A DNA stretch of 64,000 nucleotides. Origin: Lycocorax pyrrhopterus obiensis (taxonomy: Eukaryota > Chordata > Aves > Passeriformes > Paradisaeidae). The notes below the pieces were generated by a model. That model was not told where the DNA came from and made no database searches. It saw only the letters and a list, made by a program, of their open reading frames with translations. The DNA is taken from assembly GCA_014706295.1 (NCBI GenBank), contig JACSVZ010000009.1, positions 36,715,768 to 36,779,767 of the forward strand. The letters run 5' to 3'. Of the stretch, positions 50,532-61,518 are shown one piece after another. Made by a program: the position numbers and the translations under genes. Each line of letters starts with the position of its first letter. The first letter of the stretch is position 1.

Positions 50532-50711
50532 GAGAATGCTTTGGTTGGAAGGGACGTTAAAGATCATCCAGTTCCACCTCATTCCATGGGCAAGGACACC
50601 TTCCACTATCCCAAGTTGCTCCAAGCCCCATCCAGCCTGGCCTGGAAAACTTACAGACTTACTTGACTGTGAGGCTTCCCCACCCTCACAGTCAAGAATT
50701 CCTTCCCAAAG
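50532..50711 (-). mobile_element. CR1 LINE fragment, antisense, internally altered
   Basis: A minus-strand CR1 end. On the plus strand: 'ttggttggaagggacgttaa', 'gacaccttccactatcccaa', 'agccccatccagcctggcct', then a jump to 'cttccccaccctcacagtca' and 'agaattccttcccaaa'. The usual middle block ('gggcaccctgtgccagggcc') is missing. In its place stands 'acttgactgtgagg', which is the reverse complement of the CR1 sequence just beyond, giving a perfect 13-bp hairpin at 50662-50696. Confidence 0.93.
50662..50696. repeat. perfect 13-bp inverted repeat within CR1
   Basis: The arms 'cttgactgtgagg' (50662-50674) and 'cctcacagtcaag' (50684-50696) are exact reverse complements around a 9-bp loop. The right arm is normal CR1 sequence, the left arm is not. 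This is what a template switch within one strand would leave behind. Confidence 0.95.
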
Positions 50712-51880
50712 ACAAGGATGAAGCTGCAATTCCATTGAACTGCTTATTCTTACAGCATATTAGGACAGGAATTTATGTCGGGATACCTGGCAGCAGGCTT
50801 TGGTTTATCTCCTGGGCACAGACTCTGCTGTTGCGCAGATCTGTTTATGCCACTGTGAAATGCATATTCAGCTGTGTCGCTCGGAGAAACTTTTCCCAAA
50901 AAATCCCCACTAGAGCAGCAGTGAATGGGATTTACAGCTCGAGCTCCCCAGCACCTTTACTGCACAAAAACTGTTTATTAGCACAAGTTTTCCCTTTGTA
51001 TGTTGTGTTTACTTGTTTCCCAGCAGGGTCTGCTGATGTTAATGGACTCACAGCAGTGCATTCTACTTCTGTTATTACAGGTCTAATTCAGTCATTAACA
51101 TTTCATTAATGGACTGGCCTCCTCGCTGTTTGCATGGCTGTCTAGATATTGATGAGCTTTCTGGTATAGAAAACTGGTATTTAAGGCAGACTCTTAAAGG
51201 TTTATTAAGATGCTCGTGAACCTTCATCGCATCCTGTCGTTTATTTCAGCAGATAAAAGCCAAACCCTCGGATGAATTTGCATCGCCAAAGTTTTCAGCA
51301 CCTGAATAGAAAATTAATTCCATGCGAAAACCCCAAGGAGAGGGGGGAAAAAAACCCAAAGATTCCACAGTTAGATCACCTGGATACAAATCCTGAGTTC
51401 CTGCCTTAAAACCAGCGCGGCTTGGCACTGCCAAGTGCGCTGCGCTCTACCTTGGGAGGAACTGCATTTCCGTGGGACACAAATTGATTCCTTTTTCCAA
51501 GGGGGTTCTGCAGCCCCACTAGCTCCCCATTTCAAACTGAACTGGAGTTCCTAATCCTTCCCACAACCCACTCCATCAGGAACAGTCTTACTGGTCCAGT
51601 GGAATTAATCAAACTAAGAGGCTGCCCGGAATATCGAGGCAGTGGCTTTGGGGACGTTCGACATGATCACCAAAGAGGACGATTTATCACAATTTTTAGA
51701 CTTCAGTAACTTTCTGGCTTTATCAACAGAGTACTGGAATCTAAAAACAGTCTTGATAATACCTGTACCCCAGTGGAAGGTAAATATCCTCAGGAAATTG
51801 CTCAAAAGAGTTATGAGGTGCTTCCTTTTACAACATTCCTGCTTTTTCCCTGCTAAAATGTGTGTTTTCAGGCACCCCAG
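50712..51880. other. unique DNA, possibly conserved non-coding
   Basis: No gene recognised. The part at about 50820-51130 has non-repetitive AT-rich words with ATTA cores ('catttcattaatggactgg'). A plus-strand frame at 50663-51109 is open for 148 codons but starts inside the CR1, so it is probably chance. Confidence 0.35.
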
Positions 51881-52260
51881 AGAATTAAAATACACTGCAT
51901 CATATCATATGAGTGTCTAATGCAAGCACTTCGTGAAAATTACTAATTTGATGTCGTAATTAGGCTTGTAATATGAAATTATTAAGCACTGTCATATTGC
52001 ACAGTAAATGGAACTTATATTGGTGTAATAAAATGTATTTGAATTCCACTACAATAACTTCAGCACAGTCTTTAATGGGACCCACAGTTGACAAAAATAA
52101 GATGCAGCCAGGAAAAACACTGTTGAAGAGTACCCTATACTGCAATATTAGGTCACAACAGATATAATTTGTGAGCTTCTTTATGCGCCAGTTTACATTT
52201 ATGAACACCTGCAACTGATGTTTTCCTGACAAAATGAGATGTTAAAAAGTCGAGGTAGGA
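51881..52260. promoter_or_regulatory. possible conserved non-coding element
   Basis: A 380-bp AT-rich stretch with dense TAAT/ATTA homeodomain-type cores ('ttactaatttgatgtcgtaa', 'ttaggcttgtaatatgaaat') and no simple repeats. Frames in it are short. The call is by texture only; conservation was not tested. Confidence 0.25.
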
Positions 52261-52613
52261 TTAGAGGCCAGTAAACAAAACCCCCAGTGTAATTTCCCTT
52301 AATAAATTCTGCATTACCCATGCCTTTGACTTCAGCTTTATAAATGGAGCTATAAATATTGTTGATCTTAAATTCATATTTTTTTAAGGATCTTCCTGGC
52401 TCAGTCAGGCAGGTCTACGCCAGGATGACATGAAAAGAGATCTCTTACTATGAAATCTGAAGCTTATTATTTTGATAAATGTAGCAATGTTTGAGCAATC
52501 AGAGGGTGGGGGGCAACAAGGAAGGAGGGACACTATTTTAATATTAATATTTTCAAGTGGTTTTTCTCCTCAGTAGAATTGTCCCAGCTCAAAACATATG
52601 AGCTACTTATTTA

Positions 52614-52675
52614 ATGGAGGAAAAAAAATTGAAGAGGAAAAGAAAAAAGGAAAAAAAAATAAAGAAAAAGAATTA
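52614..52675 (+). repeat. A/G-rich polypurine tract
   Basis: About 60 bp nearly all purine, mostly A with scattered G. Confidence 0.85.
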
Positions 52676-52760
52676 TGAGAAAATATGCCAAATCCTCATC
52701 TCAACATTTTTCTTTTGTCTGTCAGGGTAAATAAAACAAAAAAAACAAACCACAACTGGA

Positions 52761-52772
52761 GGGGGGGGGGGG
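52761..52772 (+). repeat. poly-G run, 12 nt
   Basis: An uninterrupted run of twelve G, unusual in this AT-rich context and a likely site of sequencing or replication slippage. Confidence 0.9.
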
Positions 52773-53629
52773 AAACGCAGTCAGCTAAAATGTCATGACT
52801 TGCTTCTCTGCAGGTGTCAACTTGACTTCACTGAAATGGCACAAAACTTTGATTTTCTCATCAGGAAAAAATGTTTATTCCCTCTACCAGACCTAACAGA
52901 TAAGAACACACTGTGTGTAACATTGCATATTTTGATCCTGTGTCTAACTGTTCTTGAGACACATGCTAAAAATATTTTGTGTGCTTTGCCTCAAATTGTT
53001 GCCATGAATTATTGAATTGAGCTGCTGCTTTTTCATTAAACTGGCAGCCTTAATAATTTAAACACTGGTCTTTAAGAGACTTACTGTATATTGATGATCT
53101 CCATGGGAAGAAAGAGAACCCCTCAATGATTTTGTATCTGCCTTGATTTTTTGGTAGGGTTTTAATGCATTGCATGATTTACCCTGCATTACTGGATGCC
53201 TGTATTATTTTAGCACACCGGACAACATTTTTCTCCATTTGATTTGTCATTGAGAATTTAGCTCAGATATTCTTGCAGCCAGTTTTTCCAGGCATGGGGA
53301 AACTCAGACCTTCTGAATGGTCAGGTGCAGCTCATGGGTACAGCTTCAGTTTACCCCAGAAAATGAGGCAGGAAATAACCTTCAAAGTTTTGTATGTCTG
53401 TGTGGCCCTGGTCCATTGGATGGCAACCTTCTTGCACCTGAGCAATATCTGCTGCTCCAAAGGAAAACCAAAAACCAAGGGAAGTGTGAAAGAGTTACAG
53501 CCTACTTCAATAAAAACCTCAACTTTCTTCTCAACTAATCTGAATTTTTTTAAAAGTGTACTTTCTGTGGGGTGACAATCATTGAAAAATGAAGGGTTTG
53601 GAAAATCTGTTGGCAAATTATTGCACTGG

Positions 53630-53715
53630 TGGCTTTACCAAGTCCCTTAATCTTTTGAACCTCCCTCAATGACACTGCAAAACACCAAGGTGAGAAGTGT
53701 TTCAAAGTACCTCCC
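53630..53715 (-). mobile_element. possible MIR/L2-like fossil, antisense
   Basis: On the plus strand 'ttaccaagtcccttaatctt' and 'gaacctccctcaatgacact' resemble the minus-strand MIR/L2 text ('gcaagtcacttaacctctct', 'gcctcagtttcctcatctgt'). The next 100 bp ('tggtagaaccagagatgac', 'aatcctgggagtcagttgat') may be another old L3/MIR-type piece. Diverged, moderate to low confidence. Confidence 0.4.
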
Positions 53716-55115
53716 TAAAACCCAGAATAAACTCTCAACTCCCACAGCCTTCTTGTGGTAGAACCAGAGATGACAAAAATCAGAAATCCTGGGAGTCAGT
53801 TGATGTCTCTGATCCACAGTGATGCGTCACTTAAGTAACACCAATGCTCATCCTGCACAGCACAACAGCAACAAAGATTACAAATATTAACTTCAAACAC
53901 CACATAAAGCATGAATCATCTCCATTGCTACAAATTTTTAAAATGCATCATATTTCTTTCCCACATATGTCCTCGTAGCCTCATAAAACAAACTGTTTCA
54001 TTATATGGGCTTGGGTGTATATATCACAAAATGTTAGCTACTGCTAAAAGTAAGAAAATAGACTTTGACATCGGAGAATTATTCTCCTACTCTCCCGTGC
54101 CTCTGGATCTAAAGGCAGAGCTACTCAGCTGTTTAATCTGGCCTGAGTCCAGGCCTGCATTCCATGGTGAGATGCCAAGAGCAGCGATGCCACATGAAAC
54201 AGGAGTTATCTTCTGCAAACTCGCAGTGATCACAGGGCAATTTGCATTTGAACTGATAGAAAGAACAATCTCGTTTAGCTTTCTTGTCTGGTCAGGAGTG
54301 ATTTTCGTTCGGGCAACTAAATTTTGTCTTATTACTCAGAGGATGTACGAGATGCTGTGATCACTTCACTACACAGCATTTGCCGACCCTTCCATCCCGT
54401 GTCCATCAAAATGCCTGGCCCTGCCCTCCCTGAGCATGTCTGCACTCCTGAACTACAGCACAGGCTCACAAATTGCAGAGAACAGCCATTAAATGTGGGT
54501 TTAAGTTATACAGCCCAACTATTAAGTGTTGAAAGCTAAATGTATATGAAAAAGAAACACTTTTTTGTCCATTTTTACACTTTACCACTTGTCAAAACTG
54601 TCAAGATGGGAAAGCCTGTTTGCCTTCTGTCCTTCAACTTGAAGTAGCTGTGTGTGATGCCCTTTTAATTAATCCCCAATCCAGTCTGCTGTTCAGTTTA
54701 TTAGCTTCCGAAAGCTTAGATGATATAAAATGCATACATTTAAAGTGGTAAAATTAAGGAGTCTTCCTTGCGGTGTGTGAAAAACTACTCACCCTCTAAC
54801 TTCTCCTCTAACACTTGAAGAAGAGTAGAGAGTCCAGGAAAGGAAGGATTTGCATTAAAGCATAGAACTCAATCAACATTCAGGTGCCGTAAGAAGAAAG
54901 AGAACAAAAGCTAGGAAATTATGTTTATGCTCCTTGCTATCACCTGATATCTTAAAAAAACACCCAGCCCAAACCACACGGATGCAAACAACCAAAAAAC
55001 TATTTAAGAGTAATACAAAGAAATTTTATCTCACCTGCAGCATCTCTCCACTTTCCGTCCTTAAGCTGTTTCCATTTCAACAGGACTTTGAATTTGCTAG
55101 AAATATTCAATGTTT
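53716..55115. other. unique DNA; open frame 53911-54360
   Basis: No recognised gene. The plus-strand frame of 149 codons at 53911-54360 is hydrophobic in places and has no domain I know. The DNA from 54130 to 54740 is non-repetitive and could be conserved non-coding. A candidate exon cannot be excluded, but no clean splice pair was found. Confidence 0.4.
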
Positions 55116-55133
55116 ATTATAGGCAATATAAAC

Positions 55134-55173
55134 TCTCCCTGATAGGGAGACACTGAAGCACCTCCTGGTGCTT
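55134..55173. repeat. two adjacent perfect 7-bp hairpins
   Basis: 'tctccct-gat-agggaga' (55134-55150) and 'aagcacc-tcct-ggtgctt' (55156-55173) lie 5 bp apart. Both are perfect in the stem. They sit at the edge of the GC-rich block; function unknown. Confidence 0.8.
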
Positions 55174-55299
55174 TAGAGACAGCCTATGAGCAAACACTCC
55201 TCCATCCTGTGACATCCCCTGGGTGACAAGGGGCTCTGAAAGCCTGGCTCCCCATTTCCTGCCACTGGAGGGTCTGAACAGATGTGAGAATGGGGCACA

Positions 55300-55968
55300 C
55301 CAGGTGAACGGGCGTGTCGGGAGCCAGTTTAATTCTGATCTGTCCCAGCACCGCCCGTCGGAGGCAGGCGGGAGAGGCGATGCCCGTGTGCCACGTGCAG
55401 GAGGCAGCCAGGAGAGGATGCAGAAAGCCGGGTCTCTGCGGAGGCTTTGTCCGGCAACCATCCCATGTCTCACACGGGACAGGCAGCCAGCAGGACCCTG
55501 CACCCTCCGGAGAGCTTCTCCAAGCGGGGGGAAAAGGTTTTCCGCCAAGGGACTGCGGTGCAACCTCGTACCGGGCCAATGCTCTCCTGCCAGCGGGCGG
55601 ACCTCGGGAGGGCCCGGGGGTGTAAAATACCTGCGACACAAGCTCGGGGGATTCCTGCGTCTTGTGGTCTTGCTTTGTCTCCAACCAGCGGGGATTTTGG
55701 GCCTTGTCCTTTTGGCCCTGCTTTCTGCCTCTTCTGCCTTCGCTGGCCCCTGCTCGCTCCTCGCTCGCCCTCTCGCCGGGCGCTCCGCTGGACACCGGGT
55801 GCCCTCCGAGCCTCGTGTCCTGCCCGACCCCTCGCCCGTCCCAGCCACCGCCGGCCCTGCCTCCCCGTGTCCCTGCCTGCCCCTCACCCTGCTCCGCCGA
55901 TCCGGCCCGACGCTGTGGCCGTGTCCAGGGCCCCGCACTCACCTCGTGGCCGGCCGGGGAGCTGTGCC
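55300..55968 (+). other. GC-rich block upstream of the minisatellite
   Basis: A sharp rise in GC and CpG begins near 55300 and continues to the tandem array. The last part (55680-55960) is pyrimidine-rich on the plus strand. Long frames are open on both strands here and across the array (443 codons plus, 429 minus), but they are low-complexity and show no domain, as expected for stop-poor GC-rich DNA. Candidate identities: a CpG island with an unannotated exon, or the upstream part of an old LTR. A segment starting 'tgtaaaatacctgcgacaca' at 55621 could be an LTR start, but no target duplication was found. Confidence 0.4.
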
Positions 55969-56384
55969 CGGACACAGCCGGACACACGCACGGACACGCC
56001 CGGACACAGCCGAATACACGCCCGGACACGCCCGGACACACACGGACACAGCCGGACACACGGCCGGACACAGCCGGACACACGCGGACACACGCACGGA
56101 CACGCCCGGACACAGCCGGACACACGCCCGGACACAGCCGAACACAGCGGATACAGCCCGGAACACACGCCCGGACACACACACGGACACAGCCGGACAC
56201 ACGCACGGACATAGCCGGGGACACGCGCGGACACACGCACGGACACAGCCGGACACACGCCCGGACACAGCCACCAGATACAGCCGGACACACGCACGGA
56301 CACGCCCGGACACAGCCGAATACAGCCGGACACACGCCCGGACACACGCCCGGACACAGCCGGACACACGCGCGGACACACGCG
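55969..56384 (+). repeat. GGACAC-type minisatellite, about 415 bp
   Basis: Around 40 tandem units of 10-12 bp built on cggacac, in three main forms: 'cggacacagc', 'cggacacgcc' and 'cggacacacgc(a/c)'. Units alternate irregularly, sometimes with decayed copies (gaatacac, gatacag, catagc), so the array grew from mixed 10- and 12-bp units. Because 10 and 12 are not both multiples of three, reading frames shift from unit to unit, and the Arg/His/Thr or Cys/Val-rich frames over it are accidental. The strand is strongly biased, with C, A and G and almost no T on the plus strand. Confidence 0.97.
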
Positions 56385-56600
56385 GCCGCGTGGAGCTCGA
56401 CGGCACCGCCCGCCCTTCCGCTGGGATCGCCCGCCCTTTCCCTCTGCCCCTCCCTTTCTCTTTGTCTGTCCACCCTTTTTCAATTTCCTGCCTCTTTTTC
56501 TGTTTTCTCTGCCCTTCCTTAGTAGTAGGACAACTCCTTTTTTGTTCCCAATAAACGGCTCTCAGGTACGGTGTTGTCTCGTTTGACTTCATTTCATCCT
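56385..56600 (+). terminator. pyrimidine-rich tract, AATAAA and GT-rich tail
   Basis: The array is followed by a CpG-containing stretch, then about 120 bp of pyrimidine-rich sequence. Next comes AATAAA at 56551-56556 and a GT-rich 'ggtacggtgttgtctcgttt' about 10 bp downstream. This is the layout of a vertebrate polyadenylation site on the plus strand. It fits either the 3' end of a transcript through the GC-rich block or the R-U5 part of a solo endogenous retrovirus LTR. No gag, pol or env remnant is seen nearby. Confidence 0.4.
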
Positions 56601-59600
56601 AGACCATCTGTTTTAAAAGAACTCCTCGCAGCACCCCCAGCTCCTTGCCCAAAGATGTTTCTTCCACGACACAAAGCTAAAGTTTACACACTAATAACAT
56701 GCATAAGGAGGTTTTACAAGCAGCACATGCAAGAGTGTTTAAGAGACTGGTTTCTGCAGCAACGTCTGGGTGTAAAATAAGCAGGTGCTTCATGATGCTG
56801 CAGGTGCTCTGTGTTTCCACGTTCCCCAGTTCTTCCAGCTCTCACACTCAAGGAAATAATTTTCTTCTGTGCAAAGACGACATAAACATAAGTGTCCTAG
56901 CTTGGTACCATCCTGTAGTGCTTTGGATGAGAAGGAAACAATGGGAAAGATACAAGGCTGCAGAGGAGGGGACTCATTAGGGAAATGTACAGCAGCACAT
57001 CAGAATTGTCCATTCCTATTGCCATGAAAATACTTGCAGTAAGTAAGAAACAACCAGAGAACTAAAGAGATGTATTAGCATTCAGTGGGTAATTGTATAC
57101 AACCTTCTAGAGACCATAAAGTAAAAATCAACCAAAATGGAAGGGAAATCCTTGTTCGTTCAGTGTGTGTTAAAGGTGTTTGTTGGATGTTTTTCCTGTT
57201 GAACTGAGTTGCAGCTTGGAGAGATGAGTGAAAGGAGATGGAAGAAGATGCTGGAAATATAAAATGAGCATCAGAGCAGACAACCTTCCAGTCTGCACCG
57301 TCATCTTTTAGGAGCTCCACCAGTGCTGGCTGTGAGCCTGCGCTGCTGCAGCTTCCCATGGCCATGTCTGCACTGGGCATCGCAGCCCCCATCCTCTCTG
57401 CGAGGACCTGGGAACACTCAGCCGAGGGCTGTGAAGGGAATGCCACCACCTCTGGATGTGTGAGCAGCGGGATTTATGTAAGGAATGCACACAGATGTTC
57501 CAGGCATTGCACAGCTTCTCATCCCTGAGCGCTTGGAGGCCTCCAGAAGGATGCTCTGGGAGGTTGCAGAGCACCGTGCAGGTGGAGAGGGACCTCTTTG
57601 AGCATTTCAAAACGTTTCTCAGCCTCAGGGCTGCACATTCCAAGCAGGTTTCACTTGCACATTACCTCTCTTCCTTTGGACAGAGCCGCCTTGCAGGTTC
57701 ACCTACCCCGGCTTCAAGGTTCAAGGCAAAGGCACGAGGCCTTCCCAAAGCCTTGGGAAAGTGTGCTCACTTTTGAAAAGCTTTTCTTTATTGTTTTAAT
57801 GAAAATTCACCATGGTTCTGATGGAAAAAAAATACCTTAAACAGACCTTTAACAAGAAATACGGGAGGGGGGGAGGACTCCTTAAGTGTGAAGTTTGACA
57901 AGTGTTAGTGGAACAAAAGACCCCAGCACGCAAGTTTAAATACCAGATAACTCTGTCACCCTCTGATTGCCAGGAGGAGTTGAAATTCAGGTCTCCTGTC
58001 TGGAAAAAGTATTACAGGAATATATTCTGAACTTTGCACGGTTCGTTTTTTGTTACGAATTAGATCCATCATGAGATTTATTGAGATGCCTCATGTTTAA
58101 TAAAATACTCATAACAGTTTGTGATACTTCACAGGATAAATAACAGGATTGTTAACTGTGTTTGTATAGCAGGTCTCAGGATAATAAATGGTTCATTCAA
58201 TAATGAACTGACAACAAGTTATTCAGGTTATAAAAATGTGGGAGATAAGAGTCAAAATAACAAAACTCAAAGGATCAGATGTTCAGACAACACTGGAGTC
58301 CAAAACCAGGTTGCCCCATCATTTAAATTCTGAAACCATTTGAAATAAGAGGGTGGAAATTTCCACATAGAGAGTTTTCCAAGCCAAATCCACAACAGGA
58401 CAGTGGAGACAACTGTTCTTTTATTTCCGACACAGCCCAAGACATCTCAATCTTCTCATGTTATTCAAATCTAATAAAAGATTAATATCCTTTTAGAATA
58501 AAATAATATAAAAGTATCTGAAGATAAACACATAAAAATTATTCATCCTGTCTCTGTCCCTCAAAGAACACATGAACAGAGAAAGTTCAATACATTTTAA
58601 AAAATACATTCTTTAGAAAATATGAACAAGTGAAGACTCTCTGAGTGTATTTGACTTCTAAATAAATTGCTTTCTTTTTTGGAATTGCTGAGAAGGCAGA
58701 CACACAGTGAGGTCAATGAGACTTACTGATTGCACAGTGTTACGGAAAATTAGGCTACTTATTTGGGAACTAAATATGGATGTTAAGAGCATGCAGTGAA
58801 GTCACACTTCTGAGCATTTTGGAGCTGGCCTACATTTTTAAAGAAAACTTCGAGACTTTGAGCAATAACTTTTTGGAAGAACCAGATATTTATGATGTCC
58901 TTCGTAGCAATTAAAGGCAATTCACAGAACTGAAAAGATGATTTGGGCAGGGGGGGAGGTGGCTTCAATTCCTGTAAGGAGACATCAATTTGCAATCAAC
59001 TCAACTTAATGAGGGTGCTCCCAGTTCTTACCAGTTGTGACTCTGAGGTATTTAAAGGACAAGAAGTGGATCCCCAGGACGGTGTTTGATTCCCCCAGCA
59101 GTACTGGATTCCCACCTGTGTGTCAGGATAAAAAATGGTCGAGAAGAGACAACTTAAAGAGGAGGCACAAAGGGAAGGGTAGCAAAGAACCGCTTTCTGT
59201 TATTAGTGTGATCGTTCAAATTCAAAGAAAACTCTCCAAAAGTCATTCTCATCTATTTTTTCCAGGCCAGTTTATCTCCAAAGTTTGCCCATCCAAGTGT
59301 CAGCGAGAAGCTGAGATGTTCATGTTGTTTAATTCTTTGATGTTCACAACAATAAAATGACCAAATAATAAAAACTCCCCTCTCCTCCCCCCCAAAAAAA
59401 GAAAAATAAAAATGAATGTTTGAAAGGGCCATTTCAAACTAAAACAACTGCTATTGCTATCAATTTAAGTAATCACTTTCCCAGCTGACAGATGCAAAGC
59501 TCTGCCTTCAGATAATGACTTTTCCAGCTGACGAGAGTCAGGGAACAGGAAGTGTATGTGGGGATAAGTGTTTGGGAATTAGAGGACAGCCAAAGTTTGT

Positions 59601-60703
59601 GGCTACCTGTATTATCTGCAGGAGGTTATTTTACTTCTACTGGCACATTTTTATCTGAAATCAGCATAAATGGATCTTTAAAAATATGTTTAGAGCAGCA
59701 GGATACTTTTTTTACAGTACTGGGCAATTTTAAAAGTGGTTTTTTTTTCTTTTCTGCTTGAGATTAAACTCATTCCATAAGGCAGGGGCTGCAGTTTTCA
59801 CCAGAGCTGTCACAGGGCAAGGAGAAAATGGTACATGGTGTTTGTTTCTGTCTGCACTCCAGCCAAACCTGTTCCCTGATTTCCAGCAGGGCTGGAAATG
59901 CGAATGCCTCCTGGCAAAAAGAAATAAAGATCTTTTTTGAGACATGGCCCAAGCAGAGAACTGGCAAACTGAGCCATGTCCATACCCTTCACTGTCCTGT
60001 GGAGCATTCAGGAGGTTGCTCCCAGTTTGCAAAAGGAGAAACTCAAGACTTATCCAACACCTGGGGCATTTTTGCCCACCCTAAATCCTCAGTGCTGTCG
60101 GATGTGGCTCAAAAGATGCAAATAATCAGCCAGTTCCTCAATGATCCCTCAACTGGGCTCTAGGAGACCGTGTGGAGTTACCTGTCCAAAATGGGTGGTC
60201 TCACTGACCTGGACGTGCCAGAGAGGACTCACCATGTCCTTGTCCCATGAGAGAAGAAAGTGTTTAATTCTCTGTGCAGCAGGAAAGGAGAGGCCACATT
60301 AAACCTCTCCCTGGAGCTGTCAGGAGAAAATCACTGAAAATCTGACGGCAGTTTCATGACCCAGCTTTTTCCTGTAGACCAACATGTCAGCCACCACTAA
60401 GTTGCCCTAAAATAACAGAACCTCCATTCTGCGTTAAAATGACTCTGCTGGGCTGATCATCATAAAAAGTTATAACCCAACATCAAATCTGAGCTTTTAC
60501 CAGGAAAGGAAAGGCTGAGGAACTTCAGCTACAAGTCTGTAAAAGTATCACCATAAGCCAGCACATATGACTGTCAAGCTGATATGAAATGAAATATTCC
60601 TCTTCATGATGACAGACTGAAATTTTTATTGGGTTTGACCAAATCAGAAGCAAAATATTGTGGGGGTTTTAATCTTGTGTTCTCTATCCTGCAATGTTAA
60701 TAT

Positions 60704-60774
60704 TTAAAAAAAAACAAAAAAAAATCCCAAAACCAAACCAAAAAAAAAAACACCCCACCACAAAAAACCCCACC
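60704..60774 (+). repeat. A/C-rich low-complexity tract
   Basis: A runs interrupted by C clusters over about 70 bp, nearly free of G and T. Confidence 0.85.
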
Positions 60775-61079
60775 AACTTTGTAAAGAAATAAAAGAATAA
60801 AACTATTGAGCAGCTGTATCAGTCTTCGTGTGAATGGTACCCCAAAACTACAAGAGCAGTTACCAGTTTTTCAATTTAACTCTTGCCTTATTATGTCTGT
60901 TTCTATTTCTTATCTCCAGATAAAATTTGCTTCATAGTAGTAAATGGAATAAGAGGCTTGAACTCGGTGCCTGTTTTTTCTCTTCTGCTTTCACTGGAGG
61001 TATAAAACAGGGTACATGAGAGAAGTAACACAACACAGAGTATGGAATGGAAATGAACTATTAAAGTCATGATAAGAAC

Positions 61080-61093
61080 GAGAGAGAGAGAGA
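61080..61093 (+). repeat. (GA)n short microsatellite
   Basis: Seven GA units. Confidence 0.88.
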
Positions 61094-61358
61094 CTCTGAA
61101 ATATGTGTAGAGTAAAATATGATCTCCTAAAAAAGAAAGATATATGCAAAAGTATGCAAAAGTAGCATTTCATGTTCATACTCCATGCTCCTTTCTTGTG
61201 AGACTCCGTCACATCTCACCCCAAAATTTTCTTTATATTTGTGTATCTTTAGCAAAGTTTTTTTTTTAAAAAGTAGAGTTTTTTATTAATAACAGCAAGG
61301 AGAAGTGATTGTGGCAAGATACAGTTTCACGTATGAAGAAAGGAATGCAAAATGTAAA

Positions 61359-61518
61359 ATGTGGTGGAGTCCCCATCCCTGGAGGTGTCCAAGGAATGAC
61401 TGGATGTGGCACTCAGTGCTCTGGTCTGTCTGCTCTGCTCTGCTCTGGTGGGGATCTGGCACAGCTTGGACTTGATGATGTGGAAGGTCTTTCCCAACCT
61501 CAGTGATTCTGTGATTCT
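61359..61518 (+). mobile_element. CR1 LINE fragment with internal pentamer expansion
   Basis: A sense CR1 end: 'gtggtggagtccccatccct', 'ggaggtgtccaaggaatgac', 'tggatgtggcactcagtgct', then a (ctctg)n stretch at about 61431-61447, then 'cttggacttgatgatgtgg' and the tail 'tcagtgattctgtgattctg'. It belongs to the 'ggatgtggcac' CR1 type, like the copy at 22272. Confidence 0.94.

Larger units (their letters stand above)
52261..53629. other. unique DNA with purine and G tracts
   Basis: No gene recognised. It contains an A/G-rich tract (52614-52675) and a G run (52761-52772). AT-rich unique sequence follows at 53000-53240. Confidence 0.5.
56601..61358. other. unique DNA, no gene recognised
   Basis: About 4.7 kb. 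The 57270-57700 part is richer in GC with frames on both strands but no domain. A piece near 57965-58010 ('gccaggaggagttgaaattc', 'aggtctcctgtctgg') resembles an old MIR/L3 tail, low confidence. An A/C-rich tract (60704-60774) and a short GA repeat (61080-61093) are listed separately. Confidence 0.5.

Noticed and set aside
53911..54360. 149-codon plus-strand frame with hydrophobic stretches
   Set aside because: No recognisable family, and composition follows the surrounding DNA. It stays a weak candidate only.
55969..56384. Could the regular array be a CRISPR array?
   Set aside because: Units are contiguous 10-12 bp tandem repeats without spacers, in vertebrate DNA.
55184..56554. Frames of 443 codons (plus) and 429 codons (minus), rich in Thr/His/Arg or Cys/Val
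   Set aside because: Both strands are open at once, the content comes from the tandem array and GC-rich flanks, units of 10 and 12 bp shift the frame, and no domain is seen.
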